A stretch of DNA of 64,000 bases from JAIBJP01 sp035601195 (GTDB taxonomy: Bacteria; Actinomycetota; Thermoleophilia; Gaiellales; Gaiellaceae). A program made the translations under genes and the position numbers. The notes beneath the pieces were generated by a model. The model was not told where the DNA came from, did no database searches, and saw nothing but the letters and a program-made list of their open reading frames with translations. Positions 16,130-24,539 of the stretch are shown here, in pieces. The DNA lies in contig DATNOU010000046.1 of NCBI GenBank assembly GCA_035601195.1, positions 1 through 64,000 of the forward strand, read 5' to 3'. The first letter of the stretch is position 1; every line of letters begins with the position of its first letter.

Positions 16130-16690
16130 CTAGCCGCTCGCGGCGGCGAACGCATCCAGAGCCGCCAGCGTGGCCTCGACCTGCTCGGGTATGAGAGGAA
16201 TCTGTCTCACGAGCGGCGGGAAGAGGACCCACACCACCGAGCCGCCCATGTGGCGAATGACCGCCCGTCCGTCCGGGTCGACCCGAATCCGCTCGAAGTG
16301 AACGAGGCCCAGCCGCTCGGCGAGGCGAGCGTCCGAGCCGAGACGTTCCGCGAGCCGCCTGCCCGCCGCATCCTGGCGCTTCGCCCGAAAGCGCACGCCC
16401 TGCATTCGGAGGAGGCCTTTCCCGCGTGCGGACAGCCCTCGAGTCCGGGGAAGCACGGGGTCGTCGGTCGAGATCTCGAGCGCGTAATTGCCGCCCAGGA
16501 TCTTCCCTTCCTGCGACATCTGGAGGCGTACGGGCGACCGGCCGGTCGCCGAGCCAAGCCGGGCCCGGAGCGGGCTCAGCCGCTCGGCTTCGGAGTACCC
16601 GGCCCTGCCGAAACGATCGATCGCGTCATCGAGTACGGAGACCGCGCGCTGGCGCGCCGGTCCCTGGAACTGCGTCCACCGGCTACTCAT
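16130..16690 (-). CDS. conserved protein of unknown function
   Basis: This 186-aa protein starts at ATG 16690. The N-terminal third is basic and helical (RWTQFQGPARQRAVSVLDDAIDRFGRAGYSEAERL). The rest is beta-rich with RVDPDGRAVIRHMGGSVVWVLFPPLVR and a terminal proline-containing helix (IPLIPEQVEATLAALDAF). I see no catalytic motif, signal peptide or membrane segment. It lies 15 bp after the glutamine-synthetase-like gene and is the last gene of that operon. A DUF3156-like identity is possible but not established. Confidence 0.7.
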   Translation of the reverse strand: MSSRWTQFQGPARQRAVSVLDDAIDRFGRAGYSEAERLSPLRARLGSATGRSPVRLQMSQEGKILGGNYALEISTDDPVLPRTRGLSARGKGLLRMQGVRFRAKRQDAAGRRLAERLGSDARLAERLGLVHFERIRVDPDGRAVIRHMGGSVVWVLFPPLVRQIPLIPEQVEATLAALDAFAAASG

Positions 16691-16705
16691 CAGACGATGC
16701 TCCAG

Positions 16706-18028
16706 TTAGAGAGCGTCGGCGTACTCGCGCAGCTCCCAGTCGGTCACGGCAAGCCGGAAGCGCCGCCACTCGTTGCGCTTGATCGTGACGAAGGCCTGCA
16801 CGAACTGCTCCCCGACCGCCGCGCGCGTGAATGAATCGGCCTCGAATACATCGAGGGCCTCACCCAGCGAGAGCGGCACTGTCTCCCGCTCGACCGGCGG
16901 CTCGTACACGCGCTCGGTGGGGGGGCCCGGATCGAGTCTCCTTTCGACTCCGTCGACGCCCGCGAAGATGTGGACGGCCGACGCGAGGTACGCGCTCGCG
17001 CTGCCGTCGGCGAGGCGCGACTCCAGCCGCGCCGCCTCGCCGCGCTCGGCAGGAATTCGCACGCAGACCGAGCGGTTGTCCGTACCCCAATCCACAAAGT
17101 AGGGCCCGAGCTCCTGCGCCACGAAACGCTTGTATGCGTTCACGGTGGGGGCGCAGACGGCCGTCATGCCGCGCGCGTGCGCGAGGAGGCCGCCGAGGAA
17201 CGCATGGGCGTCGTCGGAGAGGCCGAGCTTGCCTTGCGGATCGTCGAAGACGTTCCTGCCTCCGTCCCAGGCGGAGAAGTGGAGGTGGTAGCCCGAGGTC
17301 CCACCTCCCTCCGTCGGGCGGCCGATGAAGGTCGCGACGAGGCCGTGGATCGCAGCGGTCTCCTTGATTGCGAGTTTCAGCAGGTGAGCCTCGTCGGCCG
17401 CTGTCAGTGCCTCCGCAAAACGTGTGTTGATCTCCCACTGCGAGGGGTCGTACTCATGGTTCACGCAGACGAACGGGAGCCCGAGCCCGCGGACGTTGTC
17501 CTCCATCTGACGGACGACACCGCCGGGATCGGCCTGCGCGTCCATCCGATAGACGAGCCCGGGAGTCGGCTGGTAGGGCTCCAGCCGGCCTTCCGGAGTC
17601 CAACGCAGGAGGAAGAACTCGAGCTCGTGGCCGACGGAGATTCGAAGGCCCTTGTCCTCGGCGGCGGCGATCGCTCTGCGCAGGATGTTGCGGGGGTCGG
17701 TTTCGAGGGGTTTCCCGTCGAGACGGCAATCGGCGAGGCAGATGGCCGTCTCTCGCTCCCACGGAACGATCCGGAGAGTCTCCAGGTCGGGAATGACCTG
17801 CATGTCGCGGAAGTTGACCTCGTCGCGAATCCCGGTCCCGTCGGGCATGACCCCCGCATGGTCGATGGCGAAGACCGATACGCAGAAGTTGAGCCCTTCC
17901 TCACACGCTCGCTCGAGCACGTCCAGCGGAATGACCTTGGCCCGCGTCGTGCCGATCAGATCGGCGTAGTGGACGCGGACGCGAGTGACGCCCGCCTTCG
18001 CGAGTTCGCGAAGCCGGTCGTCGGCCAT
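16706..18028 (-). CDS. glutamine synthetase family ligase (non-GlnA type)
   Basis: This 440-aa GS-fold protein has VGHELEFFLL (first metal-binding Glu), FVCVNHEYDPSQWEIN, the SGYHLHFSAWD ATP/His region, NAYKRF and DNRSVCVRIP...LESRLADGSASAYLASAV. These are the PuuA/gamma-glutamyl-amine ligase style landmarks rather than those of housekeeping GlnA. Such enzymes join glutamate to an amine using ATP. The gene overlaps an APC permease by one base (TGATG), so uptake and glutamylation of an amine or polyamine is the natural reading. The substrate is not known. Confidence 0.85.
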   Translation of the reverse strand: MADDRLRELAKAGVTRVRVHYADLIGTTRAKVIPLDVLERACEEGLNFCVSVFAIDHAGVMPDGTGIRDEVNFRDMQVIPDLETLRIVPWERETAICLADCRLDGKPLETDPRNILRRAIAAAEDKGLRISVGHELEFFLLRWTPEGRLEPYQPTPGLVYRMDAQADPGGVVRQMEDNVRGLGLPFVCVNHEYDPSQWEINTRFAEALTAADEAHLLKLAIKETAAIHGLVATFIGRPTEGGGTSGYHLHFSAWDGGRNVFDDPQGKLGLSDDAHAFLGGLLAHARGMTAVCAPTVNAYKRFVAQELGPYFVDWGTDNRSVCVRIPAERGEAARLESRLADGSASAYLASAVHIFAGVDGVERRLDPGPPTERVYEPPVERETVPLSLGEALDVFEADSFTRAAVGEQFVQAFVTIKRNEWRRFRLAVTDWELREYADAL

Positions 18029-19491
18029 CAGCGCAGGTCGTGGGGTAGGTGCGGCCCGCCGGGCTCGACCGGCGGCGGGAGCTCCTCCTCGATCTTCTCC
18101 GTCTCACGCTGGATCTCGGCGAGCGACACCGGCCTGAAGATCGCGCCGAGGCTCTTGTATGCGTAGAGGTTGTAGACGAGCGAGAACGCCGCGGCGACCA
18201 CCAGGAAGATCAGCCACCGGTAGTAGATCGAGTTGGACTCGACGCCGGGCGGAGCGATCTTGTACGCCGCCAGGGCGAGCAGGCCGGCACCCAGGATTTG
18301 CGGGATCGGCACGAACGGCGACCGGTAAGGCCGATGCGCGTTCGGCTCGCGCCAGCGCAGCATCAGCAACGAGACGTGGATCAGGAAGTACGCGGTCACC
18401 CAGCCGAGCACGCCGGCGAGGATAAGCTTGAGGAAGCCGGCTCCTTCGGCGGCGCCGAACGCGTTCATCAGGATCGGGATCAGCGTGATGACGACGATCC
18501 CGACCCACGGGGCGCGGGTCGCGGGGATCAGCCAGCCGAAGGGGGACGGGAGCTGCCTCGTCAGAGCCATGCCGTAGAGGATCCGCGGAACCCCTGCGAC
18601 CACGGCGTTGAGCGTCCCGACGGACGCTCCGATCACCACCAGACCGAGCCACCATTTGCCTGCCTCTCCGAAGATGGCGGTGCCGACGTCGACCGGGATG
18701 GTCGGGGCAAGCGTCCCGAGCACATCTCCCGGCACGTAGCGCGCCGCGCCGAGGCCGTAGAGCACGACCGGTACTGCGATCAGCCCAAGGCCGATGAAGA
18801 TGCCGAACGGGATGTCCCGGGCCGGGTTCCTCAGCTCCTCGGCGAGCGGGCAGGTGTACTCGACGCCGACGAACGTGAAGATCGCGATGCCGAGCAGGGC
18901 CGACAGCAGGCTCCAAGTGAGGTCGAAGTCCGGCAGCGCACTGCCGATCGGGTCGGTTGTGCCATCTCCGGCGAGCCCGACGACGCCGACCACGAGGAGC
19001 GAAGCCGCCACGGCGAAGGTAAGAAAGATCTCGACGGCTGCGAACGGCCTGATCCCGAGCAGGTTGATGCCCGCGATGAAGACCATGAAGATCGCCGCCC
19101 AGAGCTTGTAGTCCCCGGGCGCCCCCAGAATGTCTGCTGTTACGAGGCTGGAGACGAAGTTCTCTGCGGTTCCGGGAAAGAGCTGGACCGCGACGTACCC
19201 GACTCCGACCGTGATCGTGGCGAAGAAGGGCCCGAGCCCGGCCCGGACGTACTCGTTCATCGAGCCCGCCTTCGGGATCATGGTCGCGAGCTCGGAGAAG
19301 CTCATGCTCGCGAAGATCATCGTGATGAAGCCGATCGCGAGCGCGATCAGCCAGACCCAGCTCGCGAAGAACCCGCCGGCAACAGTCGCCAGCACACTCG
19401 ACGCGACAATCAGGCTGAACGTCGTCCCAACCGCGGTCGGTAGACCGACAGCCCGACGTTCCAGCGTGATCTCAGGTGCCCGCGCTGCCAT
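18028..19491 (-). CDS. APC-family amino acid/amine permease
   Basis: This 487-aa protein has about 12-14 hydrophobic helices. It opens with VGLPTAVGTTFSLIVASSVLATVAGG and carries the APC landmark FTFVGVEYTCPLAEELRNPARDIPFG near residue 205. The C-terminal tail is hydrophilic. APC permeases import amino acids or polyamines with H+ or Na+. It leads a leftward operon with the GS-like ligase and an unknown protein. The 236-bp divergent promoter region with the SDR at 19728 holds a possible GntR-like site. Confidence 0.9.
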   Translation of the reverse strand: MAARAPEITLERRAVGLPTAVGTTFSLIVASSVLATVAGGFFASWVWLIALAIGFITMIFASMSFSELATMIPKAGSMNEYVRAGLGPFFATITVGVGYVAVQLFPGTAENFVSSLVTADILGAPGDYKLWAAIFMVFIAGINLLGIRPFAAVEIFLTFAVAASLLVVGVVGLAGDGTTDPIGSALPDFDLTWSLLSALLGIAIFTFVGVEYTCPLAEELRNPARDIPFGIFIGLGLIAVPVVLYGLGAARYVPGDVLGTLAPTIPVDVGTAIFGEAGKWWLGLVVIGASVGTLNAVVAGVPRILYGMALTRQLPSPFGWLIPATRAPWVGIVVITLIPILMNAFGAAEGAGFLKLILAGVLGWVTAYFLIHVSLLMLRWREPNAHRPYRSPFVPIPQILGAGLLALAAYKIAPPGVESNSIYYRWLIFLVVAAAFSLVYNLYAYKSLGAIFRPVSLAEIQRETEKIEEELPPPVEPGGPHLPHDLR

Positions 19492-19616
19492 GTGGCCTCC
19501 AGTGTCCGTTGGACCGACCCACCGTTTCTGCCGACCCCTGCCGCCTCATTTCGGGTACGAGGTAGAGAATCCGCACGTCCAAGCGCAGATCGTCGCCATT
19601 TGCGCCACAGGCCTTC

Positions 19617-19626
19617 TTGTATTCAA
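19617..19626. promoter_or_regulatory. TTGTATTCAA site in permease/SDR divergent promoter
   Basis: This near-palindromic decamer (TTG..CAA arms) lies in the 236-bp gap 19492-19727 between two divergent operons. It matches the site at 8624-8633 in nine of ten positions. The rest of the gap holds no gene that I can support. Confidence 0.35.
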
Positions 19627-19727
19627 AATGCAGATCGCCAGTATGAGGCCACGGACCCGGAGATTTCAAGCGACGTGCACCCGCGGGCGCGAGTGAGAAG
19701 CCACGGCCTCAGGCTCTAAGGCGACGG

Positions 19728-20486
19728 GTGGACGCGCTGCTTCCACTCGCCGGCCAAACGGCGCTCGTGACCGGCGCCGCACAAGGTCTCGGCTATGCCG
19801 CCGCCGCCCGCCTCGCCGCCGAGGGGGCCAGCGTCGCTCTTCTCGACCGCGAGGGAGAGAGGCTCGGGGCCGCAGCCGACGCGCTCGGCGCCCAGGGTTT
19901 GACCGTTCTTCCTCATACGGTCGACCTCACGGACGAGGACGGGATCCGGGCGACGGTCGCGGCCGTCCTCTCCGCCGAGGGCCGGATCGACGTGCTCGTG
20001 AACAACGTCGGCATCTATCCGCACCGCCCGTTCGAGGAGCTGACGTACGCCGAATGGCGCCACGTCTTCGCGGTCAACCTCGACAGCGTCTTCCTCTGCA
20101 CGCACGCCGTCTATCCAGCCATGCGCGAGCGCGGCTACGGGCGCATCGTCAACGTCTCTTCGTCGACGTTCTTCATCGGCTATCCCGGGTTGGCGGCCTA
20201 TATCGCGAGCAAGGGCGGCATCATCGGCTTCACGCGGGCTCTCGCGAGCGAGGCAGGGCCCCACGGCATTACGGTCAACGCTGTGACTCCGGGACTGATC
20301 GCAACCGAGGGCGTCCTCGGCGGAGAGGAAGCCGGCCTCTTCGACGAGATCGTTCCCCAGCAGGCGCTCCCGCGCCGGGGCGAGCCCGGGGACATCGCCG
20401 AGTGCATCGCGTACCTCGCCAGCCCGGCGGCAGGCTTCATCACGGGACAGACGATCAATGTCGACGGCGGACACCGCTTTCACTAG
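19728..20486 (+). CDS. SDR family oxidoreductase
   Basis: This 252-aa classical short-chain dehydrogenase has a GAAQGLG cofactor motif, NNVG, a catalytic Ser in NVSSSTF, YIASK and a PGLIATEG segment. Asp40 region (ALLDREGE) suggests NAD(H) preference. GTG 19728 is the start. It ends in a 15-bp tandem duplication that contains the stop codon, 27 bp before the nitrilase gene. It opens an operon with a nitrilase-family enzyme, an FAD oxidoreductase and a P450. Confidence 0.88.
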   Translation: MDALLPLAGQTALVTGAAQGLGYAAAARLAAEGASVALLDREGERLGAAADALGAQGLTVLPHTVDLTDEDGIRATVAAVLSAEGRIDVLVNNVGIYPHRPFEELTYAEWRHVFAVNLDSVFLCTHAVYPAMRERGYGRIVNVSSSTFFIGYPGLAAYIASKGGIIGFTRALASEAGPHGITVNAVTPGLIATEGVLGGEEAGLFDEIVPQQALPRRGEPGDIAECIAYLASPAAGFITGQTINVDGGHRFH

Positions 20487-20505
20487 ACGAGCTTTCACTA
20501 GACGA
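20476..20505 (+). repeat. 15-bp tandem duplication
   Basis: The unit GCTTTCACTAGACGA is repeated exactly twice, head to tail, at 20476-20490 and 20491-20505. The first copy contains the SDR stop codon and the second lies in the spacer before the nitrilase ribosome site GGAGAG. It looks like a recent replication slippage event. Confidence 0.85.
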
Positions 20506-20513
20506 GGAGAGAC

Positions 20514-21701
20514 GTGAACGAGAACCAGAAACCAGTCGCCCCCTACATCGCGGTCGGGCTGTCGACCGTCGTCCACGGGGTCGGCGAGCGCAAGCACATC
20601 AAGCGCAACCTGGCCGTGATCGAGGACGGGATCCACGCGGCGATGTCCGTGATCGGGATCAACATGCCGGTGCGGGTGATCGCGCTCGCCGAGGGAGCCC
20701 TGACCGGCTTCACGGACGAGGCCTTCGACGTTCCTCACGTCACGGCCGCGCGAGACCTCTTCATCGACATTCCAGGGGAGGAGACGGAGGTGCTCGCCGG
20801 GCTCGCCAGCCGGTACGACGTCTATCTCCTCGTCCAGTGCAAGGCGCGCTGGCCCGAGGTGATGGCGGACCGCTATTTCAACATGCTCTTCGTCATCTCG
20901 CCGCAAGGCGAGGTCGTGCACCGCGCGGCCAAGAACCACCTCTGGTGCCGCGAGCGCTCCTGCACGCCGCACGACATCTACGACCGCTGGGTCGAGCTCT
21001 TCGGCGACGGGATCGACGCCTTCTACCCGGTCCTGCGAACCGACGACATCGGCAACCTCGGAACGATCTGCTGCTCGGACGGCGAGTACCCCGAGGCCGT
21101 GCGGGCGCTCGCCATGAACGGTGCCGAGGTCGTCTACCGCCCGAGTGAGGCGGTGCCGATGACCGGCGTCGGGTATCCGGGCGGCGGGACCTGGATGCTC
21201 CAAAACCGCGCCCACGCACACTTCAACAGCGTCTACATGCTCTGCCCCAATGTTGGCCCCGTCTATCTCCACCCGCGCATGGAGCACCCGTACGACATCG
21301 GCGGCGGCAACTCGCACATCGTCGACTACCTGGGCAACGTCGTCGCCTACAGCGCCTCCGGCTACAACACCTTCGTCTCGGCGATCGTCGACATCGAGGC
21401 GCTGCGCCAGTTCCGCGTCATGAACCTGAACTCGAACTGGCTCAAGGACCTTCGCACCGAGGTCTTCCGGCGCATGTACGAGGAGCCGATCCACCCGGCG
21501 AACCTCTGGCTCGAGCAGGACCCGCTTCCGCACGCCGAGGTGGACGAGATCTACCGCGCGAACATCCGTGGCCTCGTCGAGCGCGGTGTCTACACGCGCC
21601 CGGCCCAGTCGTTTCCCGGCGCCCACTACATCCCCGCAGGCGACGAGCCGCCGGCCGAGGCCTGGGAGAACGCTCGTCATCTGTGGGACGAGGCCGACTG
21701 A
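20514..21701 (+). CDS. nitrilase/carbon-nitrogen hydrolase family protein
   Basis: This 395-aa protein of the nitrilase superfamily has a Glu-Lys-Cys triad: Glu in IALAEGAL, Lys in HRAAKNHLW and Cys in TICCSDGEYPEA. A second Glu follows two residues after SD. These enzymes hydrolyse amides, nitriles or N-carbamoyl compounds. The protein is longer than the usual 260-330 aa because of insertions and a C-terminal tail, as in aliphatic amidase and formamidase relatives. GTG 20514 follows a GGAGAG site. Its stop overlaps the ATG of the FAD oxidoreductase. Confidence 0.85.
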   Translation: MNENQKPVAPYIAVGLSTVVHGVGERKHIKRNLAVIEDGIHAAMSVIGINMPVRVIALAEGALTGFTDEAFDVPHVTAARDLFIDIPGEETEVLAGLASRYDVYLLVQCKARWPEVMADRYFNMLFVISPQGEVVHRAAKNHLWCRERSCTPHDIYDRWVELFGDGIDAFYPVLRTDDIGNLGTICCSDGEYPEAVRALAMNGAEVVYRPSEAVPMTGVGYPGGGTWMLQNRAHAHFNSVYMLCPNVGPVYLHPRMEHPYDIGGGNSHIVDYLGNVVAYSASGYNTFVSAIVDIEALRQFRVMNLNSNWLKDLRTEVFRRMYEEPIHPANLWLEQDPLPHAEVDEIYRANIRGLVERGVYTRPAQSFPGAHYIPAGDEPPAEAWENARHLWDEAD

Positions 21702-23308
21702 TGGCCGAGGGCTACGACGTCGTCGTCGTCGGCGGAGGGCACAACGGCCTCGCCTGCGCCGGCTATCTCGCGAAGGCGGGTAAGCGTGTCCTCGTGCTCG
21801 AGGCTCGCGGCGTCGCGGGCGGCGGCTGTGCGACCGAGGAGGTCGCAGCGCCTGGCTTTCGGCACAACTTCCACTCGAACTTCCACGGGATCATCCATAT
21901 GGGTCCCGTCTACCGCGACCTCGAGCTCGAGCGGTATGGGGCCCGCTACGTCTGGCCGGAAAACCAGTTCGCTCACGTCTTCCCGGATGGACGGGCGATC
22001 GTCTGCAGCCGGAGCGTCGAGCGAACGGCGGCGAGCATCGCGCGCTTCTCGCGGGCAGACGCCAAGACCTTTCGAGACCTCGCCCAGGTCTACCGCGACG
22101 TGCTCGAGCAGGCCTTCATCCCGGCGATGTTCTCCCCGCCGGAAGCGCCCTCGCGGGAAACCGCGCCGCTCGAGGAGACGACGGAGGGGCTCACGCTTCT
22201 GCGTCAATTTCTCTCGAGCCCGAACCACGTCGCGCGCGACCTCTTCGAGTCGCCCGAGGTACAGACTTGGCTCGGCTTCTGGGTCGCCCAGCTCGCCGGG
22301 ACGGGGGACGTCTTCGGGCTCGGTGCCAACTACCCGGTCATGCTCGCCGGCTCGGTCGAGCCCTACGGCTGGGCGATCTGCGTCGGCGGCTCGAACGTCC
22401 TCGCGCAGGCAATGGTGCGCTTCCTCGAAGACCACGGCGGCGAGGTTCGCGTGGGCGCGCCCGTCGTGCGCATCGAGGTCGAGCATGGACTCGCACGGGC
22501 GGTCGAGCTCGCGGACGGCACGCGCATCCCGGTGCCGGGGATCCTCGTCTCGAATCTCGACCCGAAGCACACCTTTCTCGAGCTCGTCGGCGAGGAGGAG
22601 CTCGCGGAGGACTTCGCCCGCGCCTGCCGGCGCTGGCGCTATGACGAGCTTTCGATGTTCTGTGTCTATCTCGCCCTCGAGACACCCGTCCACTGGAACG
22701 CGGCCGAGTGGGACGAAGGCGTCGACCAGTGCTTCGCTGTCTCGCTCTGCGAATCGCTCGACGTCCTCGACGACAACGCATCCGACTGCCGCCTGGGGGT
22801 TCCCCCCCGTCAGCCCGGCCTCTTCACCGTTCATCCCTCGCTCTTCGAGCCGAGCCTCTGCCCGCCGGGAAAGGCGGCCTCCTTCTGCGAGCAGATTGCG
22901 CCCTACGAGCTACGCGACGGCGGCCCCGGGGCGTGGGAGGAGGAAAAGGGAGCGTACGCCGACACGGTCCTAGAACGCTGGCGCGAGTACCTCGTCTCCG
23001 GGCTGGAGGCCGAGCGCGTAGTCGGGCGCTACGTTGCAAGCCCGCTCGACATCGAGTTGCGGATGCCGAGCATGAAGCACGGCGACTGGAACCACGGTGA
23101 GATGACGCAGGATCAGCTCGGCGTCTTCCGTCCCTTCCACGAGTACCCGCCCTATCGCACGGCCTTCGAGAACGTCTACCTGTGCGGCTCGTCCACGCAC
23201 CCGGGCGGGTCGATTGGCGGTGCCTGCGGGCACAACGCAGCCGGCGCGATCGCCGAGGACCTCGAGCTTGACGCCTGGTGGCGCCGCACGGAGGCCGCGG
23301 TTGGCTGA
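21701..23308 (+). CDS. FAD-dependent oxidoreductase, phytoene-desaturase-like
   Basis: This 535-aa flavoprotein has an N-terminal VVVVGGGHNGLACAGYLAKAGKRVLVLEAR dinucleotide-binding fold and a GGGCATEE loop. A C-terminal VYLCGSSTHPGGSIGGACGHNAA motif belongs to the phytoene-dehydrogenase/PYROXD2-like family. These enzymes oxidise C-C or C-N bonds with bound FAD. It overlaps both neighbours: TGATG with the nitrilase, and an 8-bp overlap with the P450 if the latter starts at TTG 23301. It is not adjacent to carotenoid genes, so a carotenoid role is unlikely. Confidence 0.85.
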   Translation: MAEGYDVVVVGGGHNGLACAGYLAKAGKRVLVLEARGVAGGGCATEEVAAPGFRHNFHSNFHGIIHMGPVYRDLELERYGARYVWPENQFAHVFPDGRAIVCSRSVERTAASIARFSRADAKTFRDLAQVYRDVLEQAFIPAMFSPPEAPSRETAPLEETTEGLTLLRQFLSSPNHVARDLFESPEVQTWLGFWVAQLAGTGDVFGLGANYPVMLAGSVEPYGWAICVGGSNVLAQAMVRFLEDHGGEVRVGAPVVRIEVEHGLARAVELADGTRIPVPGILVSNLDPKHTFLELVGEEELAEDFARACRRWRYDELSMFCVYLALETPVHWNAAEWDEGVDQCFAVSLCESLDVLDDNASDCRLGVPPRQPGLFTVHPSLFEPSLCPPGKAASFCEQIAPYELRDGGPGAWEEEKGAYADTVLERWREYLVSGLEAERVVGRYVASPLDIELRMPSMKHGDWNHGEMTQDQLGVFRPFHEYPPYRTAFENVYLCGSSTHPGGSIGGACGHNAAGAIAEDLELDAWWRRTEAAVG

Positions 23309-24539
23309 GACCCTGGATCTCGTTCCGCAGGTCGAGCTCGCGGAAGCCGAGGAGGAGAAGCGGCGGGCGCGGTTTCCCGCCGGCGCGGCGCTCGAGTTTG
23401 CGGATCTCGAGGAGCAGGGGCGTGCCGGGGCGCTCGACCGGCTGCGCAAGGTAGAGCCGGTCTCCTGGGTGCCGGCACTCGGGGGCTGGCTCGTGACCTC
23501 GTATCCGCTGGGACGGAACGTTCTCGCGAGGACGGACGACTTCACCGTCTGGGCGCAGCCGAACCTTGTCCGGGCCTCGCTCGGCGTGATGATGCTCACG
23601 ACCGACCCGCCGGAGCACGAGCGCCAACGACAGCCGTTCGACAAGCCGTTCCGGATGCGCTCGGTGCGGGAGCGCTTCGAGGGACGGGTGTCGGCTCGGG
23701 TGGAGCGACTGCTCGACGAGATCGAGCCGCGCAGGTCGTGCGAGCTCGTCGTCGATTTCGCCGCGCCGTTCGCCATCGGGGTGGCCGGCGACATCCTTGG
23801 CCTCTCACTCGACGACGTGCCGAAGATCCAGGGCTTCTACGAGGCCTTCGCGGGCGCGATGACCTATGACGGCGATCCCGAGCCGCAGCGCCGCGCCGAT
23901 GCCGCGCGTGAGGCCTTCAGCCAGATTCTCCTCGGTGAAGTGGCCCGGGTCCGTGAGCGGCCGGACGATTCGATCACCTCGGCGGTCGCGAACGATCGGG
24001 CGACGCAGCTGACGGACGAGGCGATCGTCGCGCAGCTTCGGGTGATCCTCTTCGGGGCGATTGAGACGGTCGAGTCGATGGTGGTGAACGCCGTCCTGCT
24101 CCTGCTCGAGCATCCGGCGGAGCTCGGCGCCGTAAAAGCCGACCCCGGACTCGTTCCGAACGCCGTCGAGGAGGCGATGCGGCTGATCCCGCCTGTCGCC
24201 TTCATCGAGCGCTGGACGGCGGCGCCGACGAAGCTGGGGGACGTGGAGCTCGGCGAGGGAGAGTTCGTCGGCGTCTCCACGCTCGCCGCCAACCGCGATC
24301 CAGAGGTCTTCGAGGACCCGCTCCGGTTCGACGTGCGCCGCGAGAACGCGAGGCACCATCTCGCTTTCAGCTTCGGCGTCCACCACTGCCTGGGGTTCAA
24401 CATGGCCCGCCTCCAGGGGCCGATCGCCGTGCAGGCGATCCTCGACCGGCTCTCGGGCCTCGAGATCGTGGAAGCGCCCGAGCCCCGAGGCTTCGCGTTC
24501 CGGCGGCCGCCCGAGCTCCGCCTTCGCTGGGCGAGCTAG
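23301..24539 (+). CDS. cytochrome P450
   Basis: This protein of about 412 aa has the P450 landmarks: an I-helix LFGAIETVESM with the conserved Thr, EEAMRLI (ExxR), and a heme loop FSFGVHHCLGFNMAR with Cys363 as ligand. No ATG lies near the natural N-terminus. I place the start at TTG 23301, overlapping the upstream stop; an upstream start is possible. It shares little obvious similarity with the P450 at 14115, so the two are not recent duplicates. Its 3' end overlaps the converging MetE-like gene by four bases (CTAG). Confidence 0.87.
   Translation: MAETLDLVPQVELAEAEEEKRRARFPAGAALEFADLEEQGRAGALDRLRKVEPVSWVPALGGWLVTSYPLGRNVLARTDDFTVWAQPNLVRASLGVMMLTTDPPEHERQRQPFDKPFRMRSVRERFEGRVSARVERLLDEIEPRRSCELVVDFAAPFAIGVAGDILGLSLDDVPKIQGFYEAFAGAMTYDGDPEPQRRADAAREAFSQILLGEVARVRERPDDSITSAVANDRATQLTDEAIVAQLRVILFGAIETVESMVVNAVLLLLEHPAELGAVKADPGLVPNAVEEAMRLIPPVAFIERWTAAPTKLGDVELGEGEFVGVSTLAANRDPEVFEDPLRFDVRRENARHHLAFSFGVHHCLGFNMARLQGPIAVQAILDRLSGLEIVEAPEPRGFAFRRPPELRLRWAS

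Noticed and set aside
19716..21680. Open frame of 654 codons on the minus strand
   Set aside because: It is antisense to the SDR and nitrilase genes, which have clear active-site motifs.
21701..23308. Phytoene desaturase for carotenoid synthesis
   Set aside because: The fold is related, but no phytoene synthase or other carotenoid gene is nearby and the operon partners are a nitrilase and a P450.
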